Below are positions 23,641 to 34,100 of a stretch of DNA of 64,000 nucleotides, piece after piece. Position 1 is the stretch's first letter. Each line of letters begins with the position of its first letter. The stretch spans positions 49,353,435-49,417,434 of the forward strand of contig CM070711.1 of the NCBI GenBank assembly GCA_036346275.1, written 5' to 3'. The position numbers and the translations under genes are program-made. The notes under the pieces are model-generated. The model was not told where the DNA came from. It saw only the letters and a program-made list of their open reading frames with translations, and did no database searches. The DNA is from Otatea glauca. Its lineage: Eukaryota > Streptophyta > Magnoliopsida > Poales > Poaceae.

Positions 23641-26000
23641 TGTCGGGACCCGGATTTGCAAATCTGAAACCCTCTGTGTATACTGCACTAGTCCAGGATC
23701 ACGCTAGTGCACACAATGGCAACATAGATGAAATATCATTCCATACAACGAATTAACTAAGAAAGAAGCAAATTATTATTAAATAAGGCAACAGACCTTA
23801 TGGTCAAAGTTTACATCACTAAGCCTTAAGGGCTTAAGAAACAAATAAACTCTTGCAGCGGAAATAACATAACTTGGGCCATTCGACATGCCATACGCAA
23901 TCGTCTGGGGAACGCCTTCCTAATCCACATAGTCTTCATAATATTCCTCCTTATGGTATTCAGCATTTCCCGATCCTTCCTCAGCAACTGATCAACAAAG
24001 GCGTAAAGCCGTGAGTACAAAAGTACTTAACAAGCCGCGGGGAAATAATGCAATATATTCATATAGGCTTGACAAAGGATAGTCGTATGGTTCTTTTGTA
24101 GAAAGCAATAACTTGAATTGAAATACAGTAAATAGATTGAAAGCATATTGATGAAAAAGATAATGAATAAATGGTAAATCAATGGTAGACAATATGAACA
24201 GAATAGCGAGGCATCACCCTACACCATCTAAAACAAGTATCAAACCACTAAATTCAATAGTATAACTTTAGACAACAAAACAACTGTGAACTCCCCGTTC
24301 ACATCACAATAATTCTACCATCCAACATTTCATGAATTACTCTATACCTCATGTGAAATTTCCGGGTATGTCCATGATCGTGGACGTAGCTATTCGAATA
24401 GTTTTACACTCTGCATAGGTTGTACTTCTTTACCCACAAGACATGATATTTTCCTTGTGCCTGGTCATTAGCACACTTCCTTTGGTGTGCTAGCAGAGAA
24501 ATCATGACAAAGCATTTACAATGTACTGTCTAAACTCAGTACTGCCCGTTAAGGTTTCGCCCCTCAGGCCCCCTCTTGCGCCTTGTGAATCTACCCATCC
24601 ATCTCGGAACCCACACCACCAATTAGCAGTACTCAAGACTAGACATTGCAAATTAATCAGCTAGGTCTATCCTATACCAGATATATGGTAGTACGGTTAG
24701 ACCCAGTTCAATGACGCACAAGATTAAGTCCTTAAGTTGTCTCAGGCAAGACATCCACATCCCAATGTGTTAAAAAATATCCCATTTATTGCACGATCAC
24801 TTGCCTGATGGAAAACAACTTTGTTCAACCAAGACCAATGGCAAACCTTGCCAAGGTACAACAAATTTTACAACAATGGCTGTCGGCCACAATTCAATAT
24901 CTCATTAAGTTAAGATTAATATTATTCAACATGTAATATGAATCCCATCATACAACTAAGCAGGTCTAAGCATAGCTACGATAACCCAGTGTTGGTAATA
25001 TAATCATGTCCAACTAGTACTGACCCAACCTAGAGTTAACAATGGATACATGGCATTCTAATAATCAAGGTGGCATAATGTCAACTGGGTATATAGCTAT
25101 TCCCATGAAATAACCATTGATACTCAAATAGCAAGCATTTGTATAAAACAAATTACTTTATAAACATAGGATCAATATGATCAAAGGTTACGACTTGCCT
25201 TGCTGATCTATTGCTGAGTCTTGATCTTGAAATTCTCCGTTCGCTCCTTCGGAATTAGCGTCTACCGAAAAAGAAAGCAATAAAACCAAATAAATACCAA
25301 ACAGAGACTCAAACAAGCTCAATACTGAAAATAAATGCTTTTGAAAGATAGAGCTTGCTTTTAGAAAAATTTAAAAATTTGAATCACCTCAATCGGAGTT
25401 CGTATGAGAGAGAACGAGCCTCAAAATGATTAAATTCAGAGAAAAAGGCTGAAAAGGAGAAAAACTGAATTTTTTGATTTATTTCTCTGCTGGAAAATCA
25501 ATTAATGATGCATTGCTGATGTCAGCAATTAATCTCTAGAAATAAAAATAAATCAAAAAACACTTATTTAGCTAACATGTGGGACCCACGCTCTATAGAC
25601 CGAGTCCACGGTTTGCGCTGGTCCACGGTGGACCAGGCTCACGAGATCTAGGGCTGACATCACGGATGATGTTGACACTGATGCAGCAGCTCGGTTGATG
25701 GGGCGGCTGACGAGACTAGGCACGTGTCTTGCCACGTGTTGCCCATCCAGCGGCGGTGTTGGATCAGACGGCCACGGCGACTGTCGGGCTTCTAACGGCA
25801 TGGCAAGATCCAGAGCACACGCCACAGAACGAACGGCCGAGGCTTCGTGATGAAGAACGACGACAAGCGACGCGTTCTTTGGAGGGCTGTTTTAATCTGT
25901 GTTGGTTCTTGGATGTTATTTATCCTCTTGTGGGTTTTCCGATCAGTTCTGGGGGACTGCGTTTGATTTTTTTCTCCTTTTCTGGACTATTTTTGTAGAT
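23641..26000 (-). mobile_element. LTR C, minus orientation, right end unclear
   Basis: It begins exactly at TGTCGGGACCC, interrupting the RT reading of the gypsy element. It shares with LTRs A and D the words CACTAGTCCAGGATCACGCTAG, the TACCCACA block and the GCCCCCTCTTGCGCC region. Similarity fades past about 25850, and no TGTAAC terminus is found on the minus strand near 26000, so the 5' LTR end is either truncated or too diverged to see. An ORF at 25568-25825 lies in its GC-rich part and is not supported as a gene. Confidence 0.6.
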
Positions 26001-26459
26001 TTACGGGGTCTTAATCTCCGCTCATGTCTGTGTTCTTGAAGAAAAATCTCCTCCTATTATTTTTCTAACCGATTACTAATCATGTTACTTTCATGTTGTC
26101 CTCGGTTCTTCAGGAGATTTCGGCGTTCTTGATGAGGGAGCTGCTGCGAAGAGAAAAGTGGTAAAGCAAAGGTGAAGATGAGATGATGATTGATTAATCA
26201 CAAAAGGCTTGTCATGTTTTTTTTGTGTTGTTTGGTTTCTCCGTATGACGATTCTTTTCTTATGCTTTAATCACTAATCAATATCTATGCTTACAAGCTA
26301 AGGAACCTGAAAAAAAAACACATGCTGTCCTACAGTGCAATTCATGAATCCCTTTTAGTTTGACTCTTGATTGTATCATACTAATTGTTATTTCTTGAGG
26401 AATAATTTTCCGTAACAAAATATCTTCATTTGATTATTCTATTTTTTTTGGGAGAAAAC
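26001..26459. other. Non-coding AT-rich spacer
   Basis: Between LTR C and the tandem array I see no gene, no terminus and no clear repeat. T-rich stretches dominate. It could be the diverged end of LTR C or flanking sequence. Confidence 0.4.
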
Positions 26460-27620
26460 CGCAGCAGTGTTTTTTCTGTTTTTTCGGGTCCTTTTTGCAA
26501 AAAAAAAATGTCGAGAGGAGTTGAACGTAAACCCAAAGGAAAATGGGTCGGTAGGACTCATTGACGAATTTGTGGACTGCTAAAAACCTTCGACGAATCT
26601 GTGTTTTTTTAGAAAACCTCGGACGTATTTTTTGTTGTTACGCGCTACGCTGCGTCGTGCGAAATTTCGGCGCGTAACGCTACGACGTGCGAAATTTGGG
26701 AAATTCGGTCACACGATGAGCGAAATTTGGTCCGACAAATATTTCTGAGAAAAAAACACGTAACTTCGGTTTTTTGTTTTTTTATTAAAAAAATAGACTG
26801 CTAGGAGCAGTCGGCAAATCTATGGATTTTTTTGGAGAAAACCGTGGAGGGATTTAAATGTCATTTATTTTTTTGCGTAAAAATGGGTCAATAGGACCCG
26901 TCGGGTAATTTTGTGGACTACTATAAACCTTCGGCGAATCTGTGTTTTTTTGAAAGGGCTGCTAGGAGCCGTCGGCGAATGTGTGGTTTTTTTTTAAGAA
27001 AACCGCGGATGAATTTAAACGTTATTTAGTTTTTTTGCATAAAAATAGGTCGGTAGGACCCGTCGGTTAATTTGTGGACTGCTATAAACCTTCAACGAAT
27101 TTGTATTTTTTTTGGGAGAAAACCGAGGACGTATTTTTGTTTTTTCGGGTCCATTCTAAAAAAACGATTTACACGTCATTTAATTTTTTGTGTAAAAATG
27201 GGTCAGTAGGACCCATCGGCTAATTTGTGGACCGCTATAAACCTTCGGTGGATCTATGTTTTTTTGGAAGAAAACCACGTCCACTCTAAAAAAAGCGATT
27301 TAAACGTTATTTAGCTTTTTGCGTAAAAATGGGTCGGTAGGACCCGTCGGCAAATTTGTGGACTGCTATAAACCTTCAACGAATCTATATTTTTTTTGGA
27401 GAAAACCGCGGACGTATTATATTCGGGTCCATTTTGAAGAAAAAAACGGCTGGAGGAGTTGAACGTAAACCGTACAAGGATCTAAACGTAATTTTGTATT
27501 TTTCGGGGTCCGATTTTATAAAAACCTTCAAGATGACCTGAACGTAAACCGCAAGGGATTTAAACATATTTTTTGTTTTTTTCGACTCCATTTTATTAAA
27601 AAACCGACCGAAGGACCTAA
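26460..27620. repeat. Degenerate tandem array, ~130-170 bp units
   Basis: A core unit recurs: an AAATGGGTCGGTAGGACC-like block, CGTCGG, a TTTGTGGACTGCTATAAACC-like block and CTTCGGCGAATCTGTG, then a T-run with GGAGAAAACCGCGGACG. The clearest copies of the core are near 26542, 26882, 27046, 27200 and 27331. The core holds a small dyad (GGGTC-GGTAG-GACCC). A variant near 26640-26740 has CGCTACGCTGCGTCGTGCG and GCGTAACGCTACGACGTGCG, themselves near-repeats. There is no coding capacity. It may be an internal or subterminal array of a DNA transposon whose ends I could not find. Confidence 0.75.
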
Positions 27621-27747
27621 ACGCGATTTTTAAATTTTACGGAGAGGCTTCTCGAGAAGAGGGTGACGTGGCACCCACTCCTCACCGCTATAAGATATAG
27701 TATACATTCATAGCAATATATATCTTGTCAACTAATCTGTTGATTGA

Positions 27748-28286
27748 TGGCCGCCGGCAAGCTCAGCGGGGTTAGCGTTGTTGCACTGGCGTTCGTGGCG
27801 GCAATCCTAATCTCGTCGGCCTTGCCCACGCAGGCCGTGGCCGCGGCAGGCAGGGTGCAACTGCCGCGACGCGCTGATGCGGCTGCTGACCGTTGCCGTG
27901 CCGATCGAGGAGCACACGTCGTCGGTGTCGCCGTTCCCGTGTGCTCGGACGCGAGTCCTCGGCCGTCGTCATGCACGCCGGCCCAAACAGCGGCGGTCAA
28001 CGGTGCCCCCCGGGTTCCGTCCGCAGCCCTTGAACTAACGTTATTAGCTTCATGGATCCATTTCGTGAACGCGATTCTCCCTAATAATGCATTAGTTGCA
28101 GCTTCATTCATGCGCCGTCGCTGTCTGATGATCGATCGATCATTATTATATGGTGTCAGTGGCAAATCCAACGGGCTCCATAAGGCTGGAGGACTACCCT
28201 CCACGCTGGGAATCCTCCTCCCCCGAGCACCGCCGGTCTCCCCTTGGGCCTTAGCCATAGTTTCCATGCTCAAGACCTCGCTCTAG
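27748..28286 (+). CDS. Small ORF with predicted signal peptide, unknown function, possibly degenerate
   Basis: The product of the ATG at 27748 (an in-frame ATG also exists at 27744) has a textbook N-terminal signal: a Lys near the start, a hydrophobic core VVALAFVAAILISSA, and an Ala-rich cleavage region (TQAVAAA, about residues 28-34). After that the frame is low-complexity and rich in Arg and Ala. A second frame opens at the same point with CNCRDALMRLLTVAVPIEEH and runs to a stop at about 28037, so a 1-base frameshift may have damaged a small cysteine-containing secreted protein. A TATA-like AAGATATAGTATA lies near 27691-27705, upstream of the ATG. I recognise no family. The 3' part (after about 28050) looks non-coding. 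Confidence 0.35.
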
Positions 28287-28554
28287 AGGCGAAGCAAACT
28301 AGCAAAGGGGAGGTACAAGAAGAGAAGTGGGTCTTTGCTCTCGAAGTCTAAAGCTTACAAGTCCAACAACTGCTAAGAAGTAACATCCACATCACTTAAT
28401 CACAGATCTAATCCACCTCCCCTTCCCTAAATCCCCAAATCAATTAGAAAAAAATCTACACAGAGATAGAGGAGAGTATATGGCAAGCGGCTACGGCAAG
28501 GACGCGGGCACAGGGTGAGTTGGCCAGCGGAGAACGCGAGGCACGGGACCGGTG
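28287..28554. other. Spacer left of the CACTA element, no gene seen
   Basis: Mixed composition with short purine-rich stretches. The last 60 bases (GCGGCTACGGCAAGGACGCG onward) and the first bases right of the CACTA element (30568-30680) are both GC-rich and may once have been one sequence split by the insertion. No reading frame is supported. Confidence 0.4.
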
Positions 28555-30567
28555 CACTACTACAAAAGGAGTTATATTAGACACGTCATCACTGACTGTT
28601 TTTTATAAAAACCGTCTGCAATTAGTCTCGAGCACATCATAAACGTTTTTTTGGCTAAAACCGTCTGTGATGAGAGGGAGAACATCACAGATAGTTTTTG
28701 ACAAAAACTGTCTGTGATGAGGAGCACCTCATAGGCGGTTTTAACTAAAAACCGTCTGTGATGAGGGGGAGAATATCATAGACAGTTTTTGACTAAAATC
28801 GTCTGTGATGAGTGACACTAGGGGATGCCATCGGTGCATTCATCGGCAAGTGCATCGAGTATCTCGGTCAGCTTCAAGGAGGAGTATTTCTTACACCGGT
28901 TTTTGGATAGCTTGTTCGTGTTCGACTTCAACGACTTGTTCGAACTATACAACCTCAACGCCCTCGACGTATCACTATGAGATGCTAGACATTGTAAGTG
29001 TGTGCAATCACAGTGTACATTCGTGTCATACCGATAAATGTAAGATATATATGATCCTTGATTTTGTATATGTAGATACATGATCATGGAAGCAAAAGCA
29101 AGGAAACAACCGTTAGGTTTCCTCGATCCACACATGGTGTCCAAGCAAATCATAGACGAAAATTTATAAGTCATCCACGAGTACGTGAAAAAAGTATTGT
29201 TGGCTCAATGAGACAAAAAAATCATCCTTTTACCCTACAACCCGGGGTAAGTGCTTCATCCAGTTGATATACTACATGATTTGTACTATATAACGCAGTT
29301 TGAAGTTAGGTTGAATAATCATGGCAACATACCTGCGCATGTATCACTGGGTTCTACTCGTAATTATACTAAGACAGAACTGGGTAATTTACCTTGATTC
29401 CAAAAAGGACGGCACCCACGACTTGGCGCCCATCAAAAATTTACTCAACGTGGCGTTCTCTGTCTACAAAGTTTATGGAGGTCCACACAGGAAGGACCCA
29501 GTGACACTGAAGCATATTTATAAGTTTTCGATATCCGCTAGTACGCAATAATCCTTCACACTCCATAATAATATCTTTGAAATTAATTAATCTATTATAT
29601 TTTGGCGGTGCCACCACCAGCCAAAGGAGACTACCCTATGTGGATTCTACGTTTGTCACAACATGGAACTCCTCATTGGTTCAAAGAAGACCAATGTCAT
29701 AGAAGTTTGTCAATCTTGCAACAATTATTTTCACCTACAAATTTATATACACGCAAGACTTTACTCTTCCCATCGACAGGCTTGGCAATACGTTGGATCT
29801 ATGTTGGAACAGGCTGATCTCTTAGGTATCCGAGGACAACTCTGTGCCTTCTTGATACGTGAGGTCATTAATCCAAAAGGCGAATGCCACTCATACTCGC
29901 CTGATGAGTTGTGAATTTGTTAGATACCGTTTGAATTAATTTGTGAACCTTGTGTTGTGAATTTGTCATTTGTAGCTCTGAATTCAATTGGTTTTTGTAT
30001 ATGTGAGTTGATTTCTGAAATGGATATGCTGTACATTGTAATGTGCGATCAGAGTTGATTTCTAAAATAGATGCGCTACATGTTCATATGTGATCCGAGC
30101 TCATTTATGAAATATATGTCATAATAATGCTGGTGATACTCTGTACTGTCTTTTGTTTTTGAGGGCATGGCTATCATTTCCTGAGGCTAGCCAATAAATT
30201 AAAATTTAGTAAAAAATAGAAAATCAACATCACAGACGGTTCTAAAGAAGAACCATCTGGGATGAGCCCCACATCACAGACAGTTCCAATTTGGAACCGT
30301 CTGTGATGAGGGGCTCATTCCAGACAATTGGAACCGTCTGTGATGTGGAGCTCTTCACAGACAGTTCTTCTTTAGAATCGTCTGGGATGATACCCTCATC
30401 TCAAACGGTTCCAAATTGGAACTGTCTGTGATGAGTTTTTTCACTGCCGGTTGGAAAACCATCTATGATGACCTATTGTCATCACTGACACTTCGATACA
30501 GACAGTTCACAAAATCGTCTGTGATGTGGTTTGTAAACCGTATGTGATGTGAGTATGTGCAGTAGTG
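28555..30567 (+). mobile_element. Non-autonomous CACTA (En/Spm) element
   Basis: The left end reads CACTACTACAAAAGG and the right end, on the other strand, CACTACTGCACATACTC. Both ends carry subterminal arrays of a 14-17 bp word built on ACCGTCTGTGATG and its complement (28580-28815 and 30225-30545), in both orientations, as CACTA transposase-binding arrays do. The length is 2013 bp. There is no transposase; a Ulp1-like protease remnant lies inside. The flanking trinucleotides are GTG (left) and ACG (right), so the expected 3-bp duplication is not evident. Confidence 0.85.
29210..29740 (+). pseudogene. Ulp1-like cysteine protease remnant inside the CACTA element
   Basis: LLPYNPG (about 29228-29250, interrupted), then HWVLLVIILRQNWVIYLDSK (29345-29405), gives the HW and D-containing blocks of the Ulp1/C48 peptidase family. 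Further on, in another frame, CGFYVCHNMELLI (about 29640-29680) resembles the C-terminal catalytic Cys block of plant Ulp1-like proteins. Such domains are often captured by grass CACTA and Mutator elements. Frame changes and an intron-like gap (29255-29320) separate the pieces. It is not expected to be active. Confidence 0.65.
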
Positions 30568-31169
30568 ACGGCTGGGTTGGGCAATTTGCACGAGGTCGTG
30601 AGGAGGCGTGACGACGAGCCGGCGAGGCGCTGAGGCAGATCTTGTCATCTGGATTGGAGGACGAGGAGGACTGGATTTCAAAATGAACCTAATGTTTTAA
30701 TTCGTGGATAACTATGTAGGATAGTAAAGCTATTTCTAGCTACAAGTTACAGCAGATAACTAAGTTTTTGTTAGCTAATATAGCGAAATATTGGCTCGTA
30801 ACTTTACGTTTGAGTCTAAATAAGCTATAACGTAGCTATAGATAGCTATTTAGAACATTGCTCGGGATGTTTGTGCACTATACATGTCGCCTTGCTGAGG
30901 TATGTTACATAAATTAAACATTGTTCATTAACAAATTCGACAAAAATGACATTTCACTCGTACAAAAAAACTACTAGCAGTAAAATATCCATTACAAAAT
31001 AGAATGCAATGTTTTAAAAAAGAAAAAGGAGAGAGAACAAACCACCAGTAAGATTTACAAGCAATATAAGATCCCGTGCGCTCCACTGATATGCACCAAT
31101 AACCATTTTGTATTTGCAAAACAATGAATGTAACTTAGTGTAGGACGTGTTTACTAGTTCCTGTCATCA
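30568..31169. other. 3' flank of the PDR gene
   Basis: The PDR stop codon lies at 31170-31172, so its 3' UTR extends leftward into this stretch. The first 110 bases after the CACTA element are GC-rich; the rest is AT-rich with AGCTAT repeats (30720-30850). No other gene is seen. Confidence 0.5.
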
Positions 31170-34100
31170 TTATCTCTTCTGGAAGTTCAGCTTCATGACG
31201 GCAAATCCGAACAAGAAAGCAAAGAACATCGTGAACGCCACGACCACCGTGGCCACCACCCACAACCAGCTGTGCTTGAAGTCGAAGTAGTTCTCCACAA
31301 AGACTTTCACAGGGGTGCCATCATCCATAGGCGTCACTATATCACCAAACTGAGAGACCACCAGCCCGTACAGCGTCCATGCGACAGGGCACACCCAACA
31401 GTACCATCTCCACCAGATTGGAACTTTCTAAACGTAGTTTCAGGCCAAAACGGAAATAAGCTATACAATTGTTGAAACCAAAGTAGAGGCAAACCGATGA
31501 GGACGATGGCACTTACCGGTCGGGGGATAAGGAACCCGGAGAAGAGGTTCCAGATGCCATAGAATGCGGAGGAGACAATTGAGGCGATGTGGTAACTCGG
31601 TGTCAGGCCGACGGCCATCATGCCGTAGAATGTGAAATAGAGCAGCGTGAAGTACATGAAGAAGAGGTACCAGAAGAACTTGGCAGCCGTCCACTCGAAC
31701 CCAATCATTGCGTACACTATGATTCCGTATATGCTAGCTTGAACCAGGGTGTACGGGAATTCAATGGCAACCTGCAAGAGAGAAGGCAATCACTGTCAGT
31801 GGCTTTTCAGAAAATGTAACAACCAGCAGCAAAAGCAGTGTCTGGAATTGATACGAGGCTACACCTGCCCAAATGCATATGGGAAAGCTGAGTACATGCC
31901 GGCAGCTCTTTCACGATAAAAGACCGTCCGCTCCACGGATACCACTGGCTGAACTGAAGTACAGTTCAACACGCCGATGAACAACACTGCAGCATACATT
32001 GACCCCATGGCGTTGAACAAGTCTTGTGACTGCCCCCTGGATCACAAAGCAAAAGTTGTATATATAACATTTTGAAGATGGTCATGTGCTCAATACGTAC
32101 AATGTGGCAGTACTTACATTTTACTACCAAGGTCCCAGAAGATGGTCCCGAATAAGAGGGCTATTACGGTAGTGAAAAATAACCTGATAGCATTGTAAGG
32201 AGGGTTCCTCCAGTATGACAGATGCTGCTTCCACAGGCAAGCCAAGCATTGGGTGAAAATAGACTGGGAATATTGGGTAGGGAAATAGAGGTCACTTGAA
32301 TACAGCGGTGGTTCACTCAGTTCCTGTATCAATGCCTTGTTCCTCCTATAAATTGGAACCAATTTAATCAACAAATTTGGTCCATTAGAGAGGTAATCTT
32401 GTAGCACTTTTCAAATTTTTTAGGGTGCTGGGGCATATGGCAGCTCCCTAGTATCGCCCCATTTAACTTGGAGGCTAGCACACATCACTGTTCTATAAAA
32501 AAGAAAGTTAATGGGGATGGTTATAGTACAAATATCTTCAAGCTACCAAAGGTTTCAAAACTTTTCCCTCCAAAATCTTCCCAATTCTCTCAATCTCACA
32601 CTTCTAAGATGTTTAGTGGAAGGTGGGAAAAGTGTGTGTGAAGTGCATCAAACACAAATATACGCATCATAGTCACTCAAAATGTTAATTTTATTGATTT
32701 TAGAATTATATAGAAAGTTAATCATTATCCAAGTAGAAAACACAAATTTATAGTATTTCCATTATACTTTCAATCTAAAATACAAATTGCATAAAAAATT
32801 AGAATTATTGAAAATTGATTTGGTATTTAAAAACATTTGCAATTTCCATATATATACTCCCTCCATCCCGCAATATAAGTCATCATTCTTGGAAAATATT
32901 GTCCCACAATATATGTCTATTACAGAGATCAAATGTGTAGTTATTACAATATTTGTACCATATACCTATCTTTTAATGTTGAAAAAGTAGATAAGTAGTT
33001 GTAGTATACCATTTAATAAGGGCATGCATGGTCCAATAACATTAACTTTTTCTTAGATTTGGTGTTTCCATGGTCTGTGTATATGGTGGGTTATAGACTT
33101 ATATTGCAGGATATAGAGACTAATTTAGAATAAAACTGAAATTTTAACCTCGAAGTTTTGATATATGGTATTGTAAATTTTGATACAAAATATCCAATAC
33201 TTACAATTATAAATCAAAATGTTCTAGTGAAAAAGTTATATTGTTAAAACTTGTGATTTTGAGTTTAAATATTAAAAATGAATACTTCCTACTTTCAATC
33301 TAAATTTAAACATGGCACATGAACTACCATTTTGCATATTCCAAAAATACTATGCATGTATCGATCAATTGTTTAGTACCATACTTGTATTAGTATGATA
33401 CTTCACCTTTAGCACAGCACGTAACTTTGACCAATCGTAATAAATTTTAATTATTTACCCCTGTTGGGTAGTTGTCACCTTAAACCACCTAAGGAAATTC
33501 TAAAAATGTAGTGATTTGTAAGATTGCAAGTGTGTCAAGTAAGTTACTCACTGGCAGAGGTCAGATTTCTTGTATATGTCACAGAAATCAACACCTAGTG
33601 CCTGTTCTTGAGAAATTGATGTCACCTCCAACATCCACGTTGCTGGATTGTAGCCATCTTTAATTTTGCTGACTCCTTGGATCCCCTAGACAATACGAAA
33701 CAATAAAAGATTATCAGAAGAAATTAAATTGTGGAATATTATAATTCTTATAATATCACTATACCTCGAAATACTTAATCAGCTCTGCAGAATGATGGCC
33801 CAATGGACCAACATAGATCTCTTCTCCTCCTCGCTTCATAAGGAAAAGCTGCAAGCGTTAATCAGACATTTTAGACTACACGGCATCGTAATCAAGTGAG
33901 TTTCACCAATTCAGCCCAGTTATGTAGATTAAAAACAACTAGTCTTCAATCCGTGCGCCTGCACGGCTAGCAATTTCTATAAATATATTTCTTCATTTTA
34001 CTTCTTGTAGTTATTTGATAATAGAAAAATTTGCTAAAATGTGTTCAATATCGTTTCAAACTCAACGGAGTTATCGGATTTCAATCATTTTTTTCATAAT

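Noticed and set aside
28580..30545. CRISPR-like regularly repeated words
   Set aside because: Repeats occur in both orientations with irregular spacing at both ends of a CACTA-bounded unit: transposase-binding arrays, not a CRISPR.
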